From Muribaculaceae bacterium (GTDB lineage Bacteria; Bacteroidota; Bacteroidia; Bacteroidales; Muribaculaceae), in NCBI GenBank assembly GCA_017548365.1, contig JAFZAC010000023.1, forward strand, positions 61,136 to 125,135: a DNA stretch of 64,000 nucleotides, given 5' to 3'. The notes beneath the pieces are model-generated. The model was not told the DNA's origin. It saw only the letters and a list, made by a program, of their open reading frames with translations, and did no database searches. How positions within the stretch are numbered: position 1 is the first letter of the stretch; each line of letters opens with the position of its first letter. A program made the position numbers and the translations under genes. Positions 37,903-46,688 of this stretch are shown one piece after another.

Positions 37903-40900
37903 TTAGTTAAAAATATACTTAATACCAATAGCCACATTCCAGCACTGGCCAATAGCGTGATTGGGGGTCCAAGTCTGGGTGTTGCCATCGATGGCCTTAA
38001 TAGTAGAGAATGTAGCATATCCGTCGGCGTCAACGCCCTTATACTCAAGGATGCGTGCGTCGCTGCCAATAGCAGGATTCAAAATCTTGCTTACGCCCCA
38101 GCTCGAGTTGAAGAAGTTGAGAACGTTCTTCATGTCGAAGCTCAACTGGATTGTGTGCTTGGTTTGACCGGCACGGAAAGTGAAGTCGTGCTTGTAGCCT
38201 AAGTCGATTTTGTGTACCCATGGGCTGTAAACACTGTAGCCCTCGGCATATTCGCCCTGATGTTTCTTCAGATAGCTGTCTTTATGAACATAGTCCATGA
38301 AACGGTCGCGGTCGTTGTCGCTCACGAAACGGAACTCACGGTTGGCAACCTCCTCATCGGTTGGGATGTAGATGGCATCGTAGTTGTAAGAGTCGCCGTT
38401 CATGTCTTTAACAGTCATGTAAGAGTAGTTGTAACCACCGCGCCAAGCCTCATAAATGAGATTGTAGTGGTTGCCGCTGTGGTCGTGCAGAGTAGCACTT
38501 GCGATGAAACGGTCGGGGGTAACATACTGCGAGTTATGCAGACGGATGTTGTTAGGACCTTCCCAAGTGGGAACATAGGTAAAGGCACTCTCGGCTGCCG
38601 AACCTGGCATGCCGGTAACTTCCTTAGCAACAGTATGAGTGTAAGAAGCCATGAGGCTAATCCAGTCGGCAGGCTTAGCTGTTGCCATCAAGTTGGCACT
38701 CCATCCGTAACCCTTGCTAGTGTTCTCAAGAACGAAAGCCTTGGGACCTGTGCGGAAACCTTCTGGATAGATAGGACGGTTGTCAGCACCGTTGAAGCGA
38801 GCGAAGCCGCCTACACTAGGAATCGACCAATCGCTGATAGAAACAGCGTTGATGGTCTTGTTGAAGATGAACTCACCAGTGAGCTCAAATGGGAATGATA
38901 CTGGGATAGCGTAATCTACAGCAATTGATGATTTCCACACCTGTGGCATCTTGAAATTGGGATCTACACCGTTAACAGCCGAAGGAACAGTACCGTCCTC
39001 GGGTTTTACAGTCTGTGGATAACCCATAGAGAAGAGTTTCTGTTGGAGAGCTGCGATTGTTGCCTTACCGTTGGCATCGGTAACGAGACCGCCCTCAAAG
39101 AGGCTCATGTCGGTGTTCTTAGCATTAAGCTGTGCTTGATATTGAACCATACCACCGTTGGTTGGCATATTGGTGAAGAACACCAATGGCAGACGGCCCG
39201 AGAAGAGACCTGTTCCACCGCGAACCTTAAGACTCTTGTTACCCAGAACATCCCAAACAAAACCCACACGAGGTGAGAAAGTGATGCTGTTTTTGGGCCA
39301 CTTGCCAGTGTCGATGTTGCGAACGTTACCATCGCTGTCATAGTAGTTAAGAGCCAAAATAGCATTGTTGGTCATCAGGTCACCATTGTTGAAGAAGAGA
39401 CCGTCGATGCGCAAACCGTATGTCAGCTTGAAGCTTGGACTCACGTTCCACTCGTCTTGGCCATAGATACCTGCTTTGTTGAACTGAACGCGAGCAGCAG
39501 GCTTAGTCTCACCGTCGTAACCGTAAGTCAAGCACACTACCTCGGGAGCAGCGCCGTTGATGAAGTCGTCAACGCTCTGATAGCGGTAGTAACCTGTACC
39601 GTTACGCATATACTGGTTGTCGGCCATCTGGTGCTCAAAGTTGATACCAGCAGTTATCTTGTGATTACCTGCATAGTAAGTAATATCGTCTTTCACGTTC
39701 CAAATGGTGTTGTGAACGGCGTTGTTCCAAGTAAAGAGCTCATAACCGAGAGCCATATAGTTGCCAGTGTTGCCTGTTCCATCGAGGATGTCGATGAATG
39801 GGAACTCGTCGGAGTTGCTGCCACGCACGTCATCAAGCTTAGAATAAGTAGCGAGGAACTGGTTCGACAAGTTGTCGGTCAAGCGGCTGTTCAAGTCAAA
39901 CGAGAACGAGTGCACGATGTTCTTCATCGAGTACATCGCGTTGGCAAAAATCATCGAGTACTGAGAAGCACGGTTGTAGGCCGAGCGTGTACCACCATCC
40001 ATCGACGAACCGTTGGTCGAATTCCAAACATTGTTGTTGGTATAGTTGTAACGCACAGCCAAGTGGTGATCATTGGTGATGTTCCAGTCGATACGAGCAA
40101 GCAACTTGCTGTTGTTCTCGTCGGCAGGGAAGTCGGTGAAAGAACCTGTGTCGTAACCATATTTCTTCAAAACATGGTCCTTTACGCGCTGTAAGTCAGC
40201 AATTGTGGTGCGAGACAGGTAATTGTCGGGATCGGCAACACCATTTTCTGATGCACGCCAACGGTTGGCAACGGTAGGAATCTTCGACATCTCACCGTTC
40301 ACGAAGAAGAACAACTTGTTCTTGATGATTGGGCCACCCAGGGTGAAGCCATAGGTAGTAGTGCGGTCTTTTGCACGGGCACCAGCGATCTGCTCACCAT
40401 CTACAGCATCGCCACGCATGTGCTCATTACGGTGATAGACATAGGCACTACCCTTAAAGGTGTTGTTACCACTCTTAGTGATGGCGTTAACACCACCGCC
40501 AATGAAGTTGGTTTGACGAACGTCGAAAGGTGAGATAACCACCTGCATCTCCTCGATAGCATCGATTGAGATTGGGTTGCCACCACCGGGGAGTTTGTCG
40601 CTCAAACCAAAGTTGTTGTTGAAGTTTGCACCGTCTACGGTAAAGTTTGCAGTACGTCCATCAACACCAGCAAAGCTCATACCATTACCTCCATAAGGCG
40701 AGAGGCGTGTAACGTCAGTGATACTGCGTGTAATGGTAGGCAGGTTGGTGATTTGAGTGTTAGAGATGTTGGTTGAAGCACCGGTCTTGTCGATGGGGAA
40801 CTTCGATCCCGAAGCCGTTACGACCACCTCTTCGAGCTGGTTGGCATCGGTCTTCATCTCAACTTGCTGAAGATTGTAGTTCTCACCAAGTTCAAGGATA

Positions 40901-41184
40901 ATACCAGCCACGACAGTGTTCTGGTAACCTATGTAAGACACGGTTGCAGTGTAGGGCCCACCAGTACGCATACCTTGGATGTAGAAACGTCCATCCACGT
41001 TGCTCACTGCGTTGTACTCAGTACCCGAAGGCTGGTGTACGAGCTTTACTACTGCGCCAATGAGAGGCTCATTGGCTTCATCAACGATTACACCCGAAAT
41101 AGACGAGGTAGTAATCTGCGCGTTCAATGAAATTGCTCCTGCGAGCAAAAACATCAACGTCGAGAAGTAAATTTTTTTAAGCAT
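37903..41184 (-). CDS. Oar-like TonB-dependent receptor
   Basis: The 1093-residue protein has a signal peptide (MLKKIYFSTLMFLLAGAISLNAQ) and a CarboxypepD_reg-like domain (about 26-105, ISGVIVDEANEPLIGAVVKL). The plug (about 115-240) shows KTDANQLEEVVVTASGSKFPIDKTG-type sequence and DVTRLSPYGGNG. A large 22-strand-type barrel ends in WNVAIGIKYIFN. The GGGVNAITKSGNNTFKGSAYVY segment is typical of the Oar subgroup. It should import or bind a large substrate using TonB energy; the substrate is unknown. A structured RNA or leader ending in a terminator lies 65 bp upstream, so attenuation is possible. Confidence 0.93.
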   Translation of the reverse strand: MLKKIYFSTLMFLLAGAISLNAQITTSSISGVIVDEANEPLIGAVVKLVHQPSGTEYNAVSNVDGRFYIQGMRTGGPYTATVSYIGYQNTVVAGIILELGENYNLQQVEMKTDANQLEEVVVTASGSKFPIDKTGASTNISNTQITNLPTITRSITDVTRLSPYGGNGMSFAGVDGRTANFTVDGANFNNNFGLSDKLPGGGNPISIDAIEEMQVVISPFDVRQTNFIGGGVNAITKSGNNTFKGSAYVYHRNEHMRGDAVDGEQIAGARAKDRTTTYGFTLGGPIIKNKLFFFVNGEMSKIPTVANRWRASENGVADPDNYLSRTTIADLQRVKDHVLKKYGYDTGSFTDFPADENNSKLLARIDWNITNDHHLAVRYNYTNNNVWNSTNGSSMDGGTRSAYNRASQYSMIFANAMYSMKNIVHSFSFDLNSRLTDNLSNQFLATYSKLDDVRGSNSDEFPFIDILDGTGNTGNYMALGYELFTWNNAVHNTIWNVKDDITYYAGNHKITAGINFEHQMADNQYMRNGTGYYRYQSVDDFINGAAPEVVCLTYGYDGETKPAARVQFNKAGIYGQDEWNVSPSFKLTYGLRIDGLFFNNGDLMTNNAILALNYYDSDGNVRNIDTGKWPKNSITFSPRVGFVWDVLGNKSLKVRGGTGLFSGRLPLVFFTNMPTNGGMVQYQAQLNAKNTDMSLFEGGLVTDANGKATIAALQQKLFSMGYPQTVKPEDGTVPSAVNGVDPNFKMPQVWKSSIAVDYAIPVSFPFELTGEFIFNKTINAVSISDWSIPSVGGFARFNGADNRPIYPEGFRTGPKAFVLENTSKGYGWSANLMATAKPADWISLMASYTHTVAKEVTGMPGSAAESAFTYVPTWEGPNNIRLHNSQYVTPDRFIASATLHDHSGNHYNLIYEAWRGGYNYSYMTVKDMNGDSYNYDAIYIPTDEEVANREFRFVSDNDRDRFMDYVHKDSYLKKHQGEYAEGYSVYSPWVHKIDLGYKHDFTFRAGQTKHTIQLSFDMKNVLNFFNSSWGVSKILNPAIGSDARILEYKGVDADGYATFSTIKAIDGNTQTWTPNHAIGQCWNVAIGIKYIFN

Positions 41185-41249
41185 AAGATTTTTGGATAAG
41201 TAAAAAAATTAAAAAACACATAATTTGCAATAATATAAATATGTGTACT

Positions 41250-41438
41250 TAAAAAAGCGACACACCGTTATTAGATACTCTTCTCTAATAGCGGTGTGCC
41301 TCCCCTGCTTTTGGGCTTCAAGCCCTCTATGTGCGACATTGCTTCCCCGGCAGTATATACCTGACTGCCAGGAGTGTGAGTGTCGAATATAAAGAACTTT
41401 AATAAAGCCATTTCTTTGAACCGTAGTCCTAATTACGG
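41250..41438 (-). ncRNA. Candidate structured RNA (6S-like rod or attenuator leader)
   Basis: On the minus strand a TACCTTTG box (41441-41448) is followed by about 185 bases that end in a terminator hairpin and T-run (41251-41298). No open frame fills it. Long-range pairings visible by eye are: 41404-41409 with 41314-41319; 41389-41399 with 41320-41330 (11 contiguous pairs including wobbles); 41381-41385 with 41334-41338; and an apical stem 41364-41372 with 41345-41354. The 5' end (41429-41439) can also pair with the terminator's 3' arm (41264-41274) at 10 of 11 positions. Size, rod shape and closed ends resemble 6S RNA. The competing pairings and the TonB gene 65 bp downstream equally suit a cis-acting attenuator. 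No family was verified. Confidence 0.55.
41251..41298 (-). terminator. Terminator at the end of the RNA candidate
   Basis: Fourteen-base arms (41261-41274 and 41285-41298) pair except for one C-A mismatch on the minus-strand transcript. A U-run (41251-41256) follows after a few bases. It lies between the RNA promoter and the TonB receptor start. Confidence 0.75.
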
Positions 41439-41440
41439 TG

Positions 41441-41448
41441 CAAAGGTA
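41441..41448 (-). promoter_or_regulatory. -7 promoter box for the RNA candidate or TonB operon
   Basis: TACCTTTG on the minus strand is a perfect match to the -7 consensus. The best -33 candidate is a TTTC (41467-41470), 18 bases upstream and one base off TTTG. The stretch beyond it up to about 41650 is AT-rich and shows no gene. Confidence 0.65.
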
Positions 41449-41651
41449 TTGATATTTTTCTTTATAGAAAAAACATTTTCAAAGGTTTTTTCCACATTAA
41501 CAATTTTAACTAAAAAAACCTTGAATATCGATTTTATCTAAGACAAAATCAAGTAAAATAAACGTATTATTTATTGCAATTTGGATTGCTCATTAACCTT
41601 AAAAATGCGTTAAAAGTGAATGTGATGTGTGGTTCATATATGTTTTTTGAC

Positions 41652-41659
41652 TAATTTTG
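41652..41659 (+). promoter_or_regulatory. folD: -7 promoter box for folD
   Basis: TAATTTTG fits TAnnTTTG and lies 23 bases before the folD ATG. It is divergent from the RNA promoter about 200 bases away. Confidence 0.6.
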
Positions 41660-41682
41660 CACAATAATTATAAAACAAATTT

Positions 41683-42561
41683 ATGCAGATAATAGACGGA
41701 AAGAAAATATCGACCGAAATCAAAGCTGAGATCGCTGCCGAAGTTAAAGAGATAGTTGCCGCTGGAGGCCGTCGCCCAAACTTGGTGGGCGTACTCGTGG
41801 GCCACGATGGTGGCAGCGAGAGCTACATGGCATCGAAGACTAAGGCATGCGAGCAATGCGGCTTTAATTCGTCGCTCGTTAGATTTGACGACACTGTAAC
41901 ACAAGAAGAACTTATTGCAAAAATACAAGAGCTGAACAATGATAAAGGCGTTGACGGTTTTATCGTGCAACTCCCACTGCCCAAGCACATTGACGAGGAG
42001 GCAGTGATTGAGGCCATCGACTACCGCAAAGATGTTGACGGTTTCCACCCCGTGAACGTAGGACGCATGATGATTGGGCTACCATGCTTCAAGCCTGCCA
42101 CCCCATCGGGAATCGTGATGCTGCTCGATCGCTACGGCATCGAGACTCGCGGAAAGCATTGTGTGGTGCTGGGACGCAGCAACATAGTGGGCAAGCCCAT
42201 CGCCAATATGCTAATGCAGAAGGCACAACCCGGCAACTGCACTGTTACAGTGTGCCACAGCGCAACTCCCAACATCAAAGAACTGTGCCTCCAGGCCGAC
42301 ATTCTGATTGCCGCCCTTGGAAGCCCCAATTTCGTGACTGAGGACATGGTTAAGGAGGGCGCAGTTGTGATTGACGTTGGCACAACCCGCGTGGAGGACG
42401 CAACCCGCGAGCGCGGTTGGCGCCTGTGTGGCGACGTAGACTTTGAGCATGTATCGCCCAAGTGCAGCTACATCACCCCAGTGCCAGGCGGCGTTGGCCC
42501 CATGACTATAGTCTCGCTCATGCACAACACGCTGCTGGCAGCAACTGGAAGAGCCTATTGA
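41683..42561 (+). CDS. folD: Bifunctional methylene-THF dehydrogenase / methenyl-THF cyclohydrolase
   Basis: The 292-residue enzyme interconverts 5,10-methylene-, 5,10-methenyl- and 10-formyl-tetrahydrofolate using NADP. It has the YxxxK catalytic pair (Tyr48/Lys52 in [12 protein letters not shown]), [25 protein letters not shown], the nucleotide-binding [12 protein letters not shown] and the C-terminal [11 protein letters not shown]. Length matches the family. Its position directly before ftcD and hutU makes sense because FtcD produces 5,10-methenyl-THF from formiminoglutamate. The gap to ftcD is 104 bp without an obvious terminator. Confidence 0.97.
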   Translation: MQIIDGKKISTEIKAEIAAEVKEIVAAGGRRPNLVGVLVGHDGGSESYMASKTKACEQCGFNSSLVRFDDTVTQEELIAKIQELNNDKGVDGFIVQLPLPKHIDEEAVIEAIDYRKDVDGFHPVNVGRMMIGLPCFKPATPSGIVMLLDRYGIETRGKHCVVLGRSNIVGKPIANMLMQKAQPGNCTVTVCHSATPNIKELCLQADILIAALGSPNFVTEDMVKEGAVVIDVGTTRVEDATRERGWRLCGDVDFEHVSPKCSYITPVPGGVGPMTIVSLMHNTLLAATGRAY

Positions 42562-42665
42562 TTAAGTGATAAGCGTTAAGCACACACGGTCACCATCTTA
42601 ATCCTAGCAACTCTTATCAAGAAGAAATCAAAACAATTAACAATAAAACAACCTAAAAAAACAAC

Positions 42666-44357
42666 ATGAACCGACTTATTGAATGCGTGCCCAACTTTAG
42701 CGAGGGCCGCAACATGGACGTGATTAACCAAATTACTGATGTTATTCGTCAGTCAAAAGGCGTTAAACTGCTCGACGTGGACCCAGGTGAGGCCACCAAC
42801 CGCACTGTAGTGACATTCGTGGGAAGCCCCGAGGACGTAGTGGAGACTGCATTCCACGCAGTGAAACGCGCTGGCGAACTCATCGACATGCGTCAGCATC
42901 ACGGTGCTCACCCACGCATGGGCGCTACCGATGTGTGCCCGCTCATCCCAATCGCTGGCATCACTCTTGAGGAGTGTGCCGAGCTTGCCCGCAAACTAGC
43001 CGAGCGCATCGCCAAAGAGGCCGAAATTCCTTGCTACTGCTACGAAGCAGCTGCGTTCACCCCTGAGCGTCGCAACCTGGCAGTGTGTCGTCAAGGTGAA
43101 TATGAGGCACTTGCCGAAAAATTGACAACAGAGGGTCGTCAACCCGATTTTGGCGCACGTCCCCTCGATGAGAAAGTGGCTCGCACTGGCTGTACAGCAG
43201 TTGGAGCACGCGACTTCCTTATCGCCACCAATTTCAACCTCAACACCACAAGCACCCGCCGTGCCAACGCCATAGCATTTGACGTTCGCGAGAAGGGCCG
43301 TCCCGTGCGTGAAGGCAACCCCATCACCGGCACTCCCAAGAAGGATGAGAACGGCAACGTCATTATGAAACCCGGCACCCTCAAGGGCACCAAGGCCATT
43401 GGTTGGTATATCGACGAATATAAGATTGCACAGGTGTCGATGAACATCACCGACATAAACACCACTCCTTTGCACGTGGCATTTGACGAGGTGAGCCGCT
43501 GCGCTCAAAACCGCGGCATCCGCGTCACTGGCACCGAAATCGTGGGCTTGCTGCCCAAGCGTTGCCTAATCGATGCTGGCAAATATTTCCTCGAGAAGCA
43601 GCATCGCTCTACCGGTATCCCCGAGGGCGACATTATCGAGATTGCCATCCACTCACTGGGACTTGACGACCTCAAGCCCTTCGATCCCAAGGAGAAAGTT
43701 ATTGAATACATGATAGCCGACGACAGCGCAAGCAAACTCGTTGACCTCACCGTCACTGGTTTTGCCGAGGAGACATCGCGCGAGTCACCAGCTCCTGGCG
43801 GTGGCACCATCTCAGCCTATATGGGCGCGCTTGGCGCTTCGCTTGGAACTATGGTTGCCAACCTTTCGAGCCACAAACCTGGTTGGGACGATCGCTGGAA
43901 CGAGTTCAGCGTGTGGGCCGACAAGGGTCAGGTAATCGCCAAAGAACTGCTTCACCTCGTTGACGAGGACACCGAAGCGTTCAACCGCATCATGGCAGCC
44001 TTCGGTATGCCCAAGAAGACCGATGAGGACAAGGCTGCACGCAGTGCCGCCATCCAAGACGCCACACTCTATGCAGCTCAAGTACCTCTGCGCACTATGA
44101 AGGAGTCGATGAAGGTGTTTGAGTTGTGCCGCTACATGGTTAACGAGGGCAATCCCAACAGCGTGAGCGACGCTGGTGTGGGCGTTCTTGCCGCACGAGC
44201 CGCAGTGCTCGGTGCCGGTATGAACGTAAAGATTAACGCCGGTTCTCTCAAAGACCGTGCCGTTGCCGACGCACTCATTGCCGAGGCCAATGAGCTCATC
44301 GCAAAAGCCAACGCCGAGGAAGCCGAAATCACAGCATTAGTAGAGACCAAACTCTAA
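42666..44357 (+). CDS. ftcD: Glutamate formimidoyltransferase / formimidoyl-THF cyclodeaminase
   Basis: The 563-residue bifunctional enzyme is the last step of histidine degradation. The N-terminal formiminotransferase (about 1-330) moves the formimino group from formiminoglutamate to THF; it starts IECVPNFSEGRN and has the catalytic QHHGAHPRMGATD (His78/His79). The C-terminal cyclodeaminase (about 350-563) releases ammonia to give 5,10-methenyl-THF; it shows ESPAPGGGTISAYMGALGASLG. Domain order and length match the fused form found in animals and Bacteroidetes. hutU follows after 73 bp. Confidence 0.96.
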   Translation: MNRLIECVPNFSEGRNMDVINQITDVIRQSKGVKLLDVDPGEATNRTVVTFVGSPEDVVETAFHAVKRAGELIDMRQHHGAHPRMGATDVCPLIPIAGITLEECAELARKLAERIAKEAEIPCYCYEAAAFTPERRNLAVCRQGEYEALAEKLTTEGRQPDFGARPLDEKVARTGCTAVGARDFLIATNFNLNTTSTRRANAIAFDVREKGRPVREGNPITGTPKKDENGNVIMKPGTLKGTKAIGWYIDEYKIAQVSMNITDINTTPLHVAFDEVSRCAQNRGIRVTGTEIVGLLPKRCLIDAGKYFLEKQHRSTGIPEGDIIEIAIHSLGLDDLKPFDPKEKVIEYMIADDSASKLVDLTVTGFAEETSRESPAPGGGTISAYMGALGASLGTMVANLSSHKPGWDDRWNEFSVWADKGQVIAKELLHLVDEDTEAFNRIMAAFGMPKKTDEDKAARSAAIQDATLYAAQVPLRTMKESMKVFELCRYMVNEGNPNSVSDAGVGVLAARAAVLGAGMNVKINAGSLKDRAVADALIAEANELIAKANAEEAEITALVETKL

Positions 44358-44387
44358 TGCAGTCACGTTTGTTGAGCTGTTAACGCA

Positions 44388-44425
44388 ACAAACTAAAAAC
44401 TAAGAACTAAAAACCAATAACTACA
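44388..44425 (+). repeat. Periodic AACTAA-type spacer before hutU
   Basis: The spacer repeats AACTAAA/AACTAAG-like units (aacaaactaaaaactaagaactaaaaacc pattern). The same style precedes valS (18130-18170), appears around 25695-25735 and occurs at the start of the DUF4421 gene near 48678. Confidence 0.6.
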
Positions 44426-44430
44426 TAGCA

Positions 44431-46431
44431 ATGACAAGAGAAGAATTCATGGCCGACATCAGGGCTGGCATCCCCGATGTATTGCCCGAATCAATGCCTT
44501 ACGACACCGAGATTAACCATGCGCCCAAGCGCAAGGATATTCTGAAACCCGAGGAGAAGAAACTCGCGCTGCGGAATGCCCTGCGCTACTTCCCCGCCAA
44601 GCACCACGCCACTCTCCTACCCGAGTTCCGCGAGGAGCTGGAGAAATATGGCCGCATCTACATGTACCGCTTGCGTCCTCACTACGAGATGAAGGCTCGC
44701 CACATCGACGACTATCCACACAACAGCCGTCAGGCTGCCGCCATCATGATGATGATTCAGAATAACCTCGACAAGGCGGTGGCTCAACATCCTCATGAGC
44801 TCATCACCTACGGCGGCAACGGTGCCGTGTTCCAGAACTGGGCACAGTATCGCCTTGTGATGAAATATTTGAGCGAGATGACCGACGAGCAAACTCTCGT
44901 TATGTACAGCGGTCATCCTCTGGGACTTTTCCCATCGCACAAGGATGCCCCACGCGTGGTGGTGACTAATGGTATGGTTATCCCCAATTACAGCAAGCCC
45001 GACGACTGGGAGCGAATGAACGCCCTCGGAGTGAGCCAGTATGGACAGATGACTGCCGGTTCTTACATGTACATCGGTCCTCAAGGTATCGTGCATGGCA
45101 CCACTATTACAGTGCTCAACGCAGCCCGCAAGGTTATGGGCGACGAGCGCGAGAAGCGCATCCCATTATTCGTCACAGCAGGTCTTGGTGGCATGAGCGG
45201 TGCTCAGCCCAAGGCAGGTAATATCGCTGGTGTAGTTAGTGTTACAGCCGAAATCAACCCACTTGCAGCACGCAAGCGTTATGACCAAGGTTGGGTTGAC
45301 GAACTGCACGAGAACCTTGACGAACTAATTCCAGCCATCCGCAAGGCTGTAGAGGAGAAGAAAGTAGTATCGATGGCCTATGTGGGCAACGTGGTTGACC
45401 TGTGGGAGCGCCTTGCCGACGAAGGTATCCATGTAGACCTGGGTAGTGACCAGACCTCGCTGCACAATCCTTATGCCGGTGGCTACTATCCTGTGGGCTA
45501 CAGCCTCGAGGAGTCGAAACGCATGATGGCCGAAGAGCCAGAGCGCTTCAAGGAGTGTGTCTTTGAGTCGCTGCGTCGCCAGGTTGCAGCTATCAACCGC
45601 CTGACTGCCGATGGCATGTACTTCTTCGACTATGGCAACGCCTTTATGCTCATGGCAAGCCGCGCCGGCGCCGACATTATGAAGGACGAGACCCACTTCC
45701 GCTATCCTAGCTACGTCCAGGACATCATGGGTCCCATGTTCTTCGACTACGGCTTCGGTCCTTTCCGCTGGGTTTGCACCTCGTGCGATCCTCACGACCT
45801 GGAAGTTACCGACCGTCTCGCTGCCGAGGTACTCGACAACATGATGGGCACTGTGACCGATGATATCAAGGGCCAACTCGCCGACAACCTGCACTGGATT
45901 CGTGAAGCTGGCAAGAACCACCTCGTGGTGGGTTCGCAAGCCCGCATCCTCTATGCCGATTGCGAAGGACGTACCAAGATTGCCTTGGCTTTCAACGACG
46001 CAATTCGCCGTGGCGAACTCAAAGCACCTGTCGTTCTTGGACGTGACCACCACGACGTGAGTGGCACCGACTCGCCATTCCGCGAGACCAGCAACATCTA
46101 CGACGGTAGCCAATTCTGCGCCGACATGGCGGTTCACAACGTGATTGGCGATGCCTTCCGCGGCGCCACATGGGTGAGTCTGCACAATGGTGGTGGCGTT
46201 GGATGGGGCGAAGTCATCAATGGTGGATTCGGCATGGTAATTGATGGTAGCGATGAAGCCGACCGCCGCATCCGCCAGATGCTCCTGTGGGATGTGAACA
46301 ACGGCATCGCACGTCGCTCGTGGGCACGCAACAACGGCTCAATGGATGCCATCCGCCGCGAGATGGAACGTACCCCTGGCCTCCAGGTAACTATGCCAAA
46401 CCTCGTTGACGACGCACTGCTCGAAGACTGA
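44431..46431 (+). CDS. hutU: Urocanate hydratase
   Basis: The 666-residue enzyme converts urocanate to imidazolonepropionate with tightly bound NAD. Conserved features include ELITYGGNGAVFQNWAQYRL, TLVMYSGHPLGLFPSH, TAGSYMYIGPQGIVHGTT, the LGGMSGAQPKA nucleotide-binding stretch and DQTSLHNPYAGGYYP. It is longer than the approximately 560-residue proteobacterial form, as usual for Bacteroidetes and animals. The gene ends the first half of the hut set and is followed by a good terminator. Confidence 0.97.
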   Translation: MTREEFMADIRAGIPDVLPESMPYDTEINHAPKRKDILKPEEKKLALRNALRYFPAKHHATLLPEFREELEKYGRIYMYRLRPHYEMKARHIDDYPHNSRQAAAIMMMIQNNLDKAVAQHPHELITYGGNGAVFQNWAQYRLVMKYLSEMTDEQTLVMYSGHPLGLFPSHKDAPRVVVTNGMVIPNYSKPDDWERMNALGVSQYGQMTAGSYMYIGPQGIVHGTTITVLNAARKVMGDEREKRIPLFVTAGLGGMSGAQPKAGNIAGVVSVTAEINPLAARKRYDQGWVDELHENLDELIPAIRKAVEEKKVVSMAYVGNVVDLWERLADEGIHVDLGSDQTSLHNPYAGGYYPVGYSLEESKRMMAEEPERFKECVFESLRRQVAAINRLTADGMYFFDYGNAFMLMASRAGADIMKDETHFRYPSYVQDIMGPMFFDYGFGPFRWVCTSCDPHDLEVTDRLAAEVLDNMMGTVTDDIKGQLADNLHWIREAGKNHLVVGSQARILYADCEGRTKIALAFNDAIRRGELKAPVVLGRDHHDVSGTDSPFRETSNIYDGSQFCADMAVHNVIGDAFRGATWVSLHNGGGVGWGEVINGGFGMVIDGSDEADRRIRQMLLWDVNNGIARRSWARNNGSMDAIRREMERTPGLQVTMPNLVDDALLED

Positions 46432-46453
46432 GCAACCAATTTAACATAAGCAT

Positions 46454-46488
46454 AACCGCCGTTCGGAATTCCACTCTTGACGGCGGTT
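46454..46488 (+). terminator. Terminator after hutU
   Basis: AACCGCCGT (46454-46462) and ACGGCGGTT (46480-46488) form a perfect 9-bp stem followed by a T-rich stretch. This ends the folD-ftcD-hutU unit. Confidence 0.8.
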
Positions 46489-46621
46489 TCTTATATTTTC
46501 ATAAATTCTCTTTTTGCAATTAAATACTTTAAATTTCAAATTGATTTCTATTTATTTCTATTAATTATATAATAATACTGCATTTTTTATCAATAGAAAC
46601 GTATAATAACAAAAAAATGCT

Positions 46622-46629
46622 TACCTTTG
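46622..46629 (+). promoter_or_regulatory. -7 promoter box for the 46689 lipoprotein gene
   Basis: TACCTTTG is a perfect -7 box about 60 bases before the ATG. It lies in a very AT-rich 250-base spacer. No clear TTTG is seen at -33. Confidence 0.55.
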
Positions 46630-46688
46630 CAACACTTTTGATATTATATCATTTTTAACTAATTAAAAACCTGATATTTTCAACAAGA

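Noticed and set aside
39457..40194. 245-residue plus-strand frame inside the TonB receptor gene
   Set aside because: It has Val/Ile-rich low-complexity translation without domains and lies fully antisense to a well-supported receptor.
41345..41372. Cobalamin riboswitch (B12-box-like AGTCAGG...CTGCC on the minus strand)
   Set aside because: The resemblance comes from a hairpin; the other conserved cobalamin elements are missing or in the wrong order relative to this box.
45325..46185. 286-residue minus-strand frame inside hutU
   Set aside because: It is fully antisense to a canonical urocanate hydratase and shows no independent coding features.
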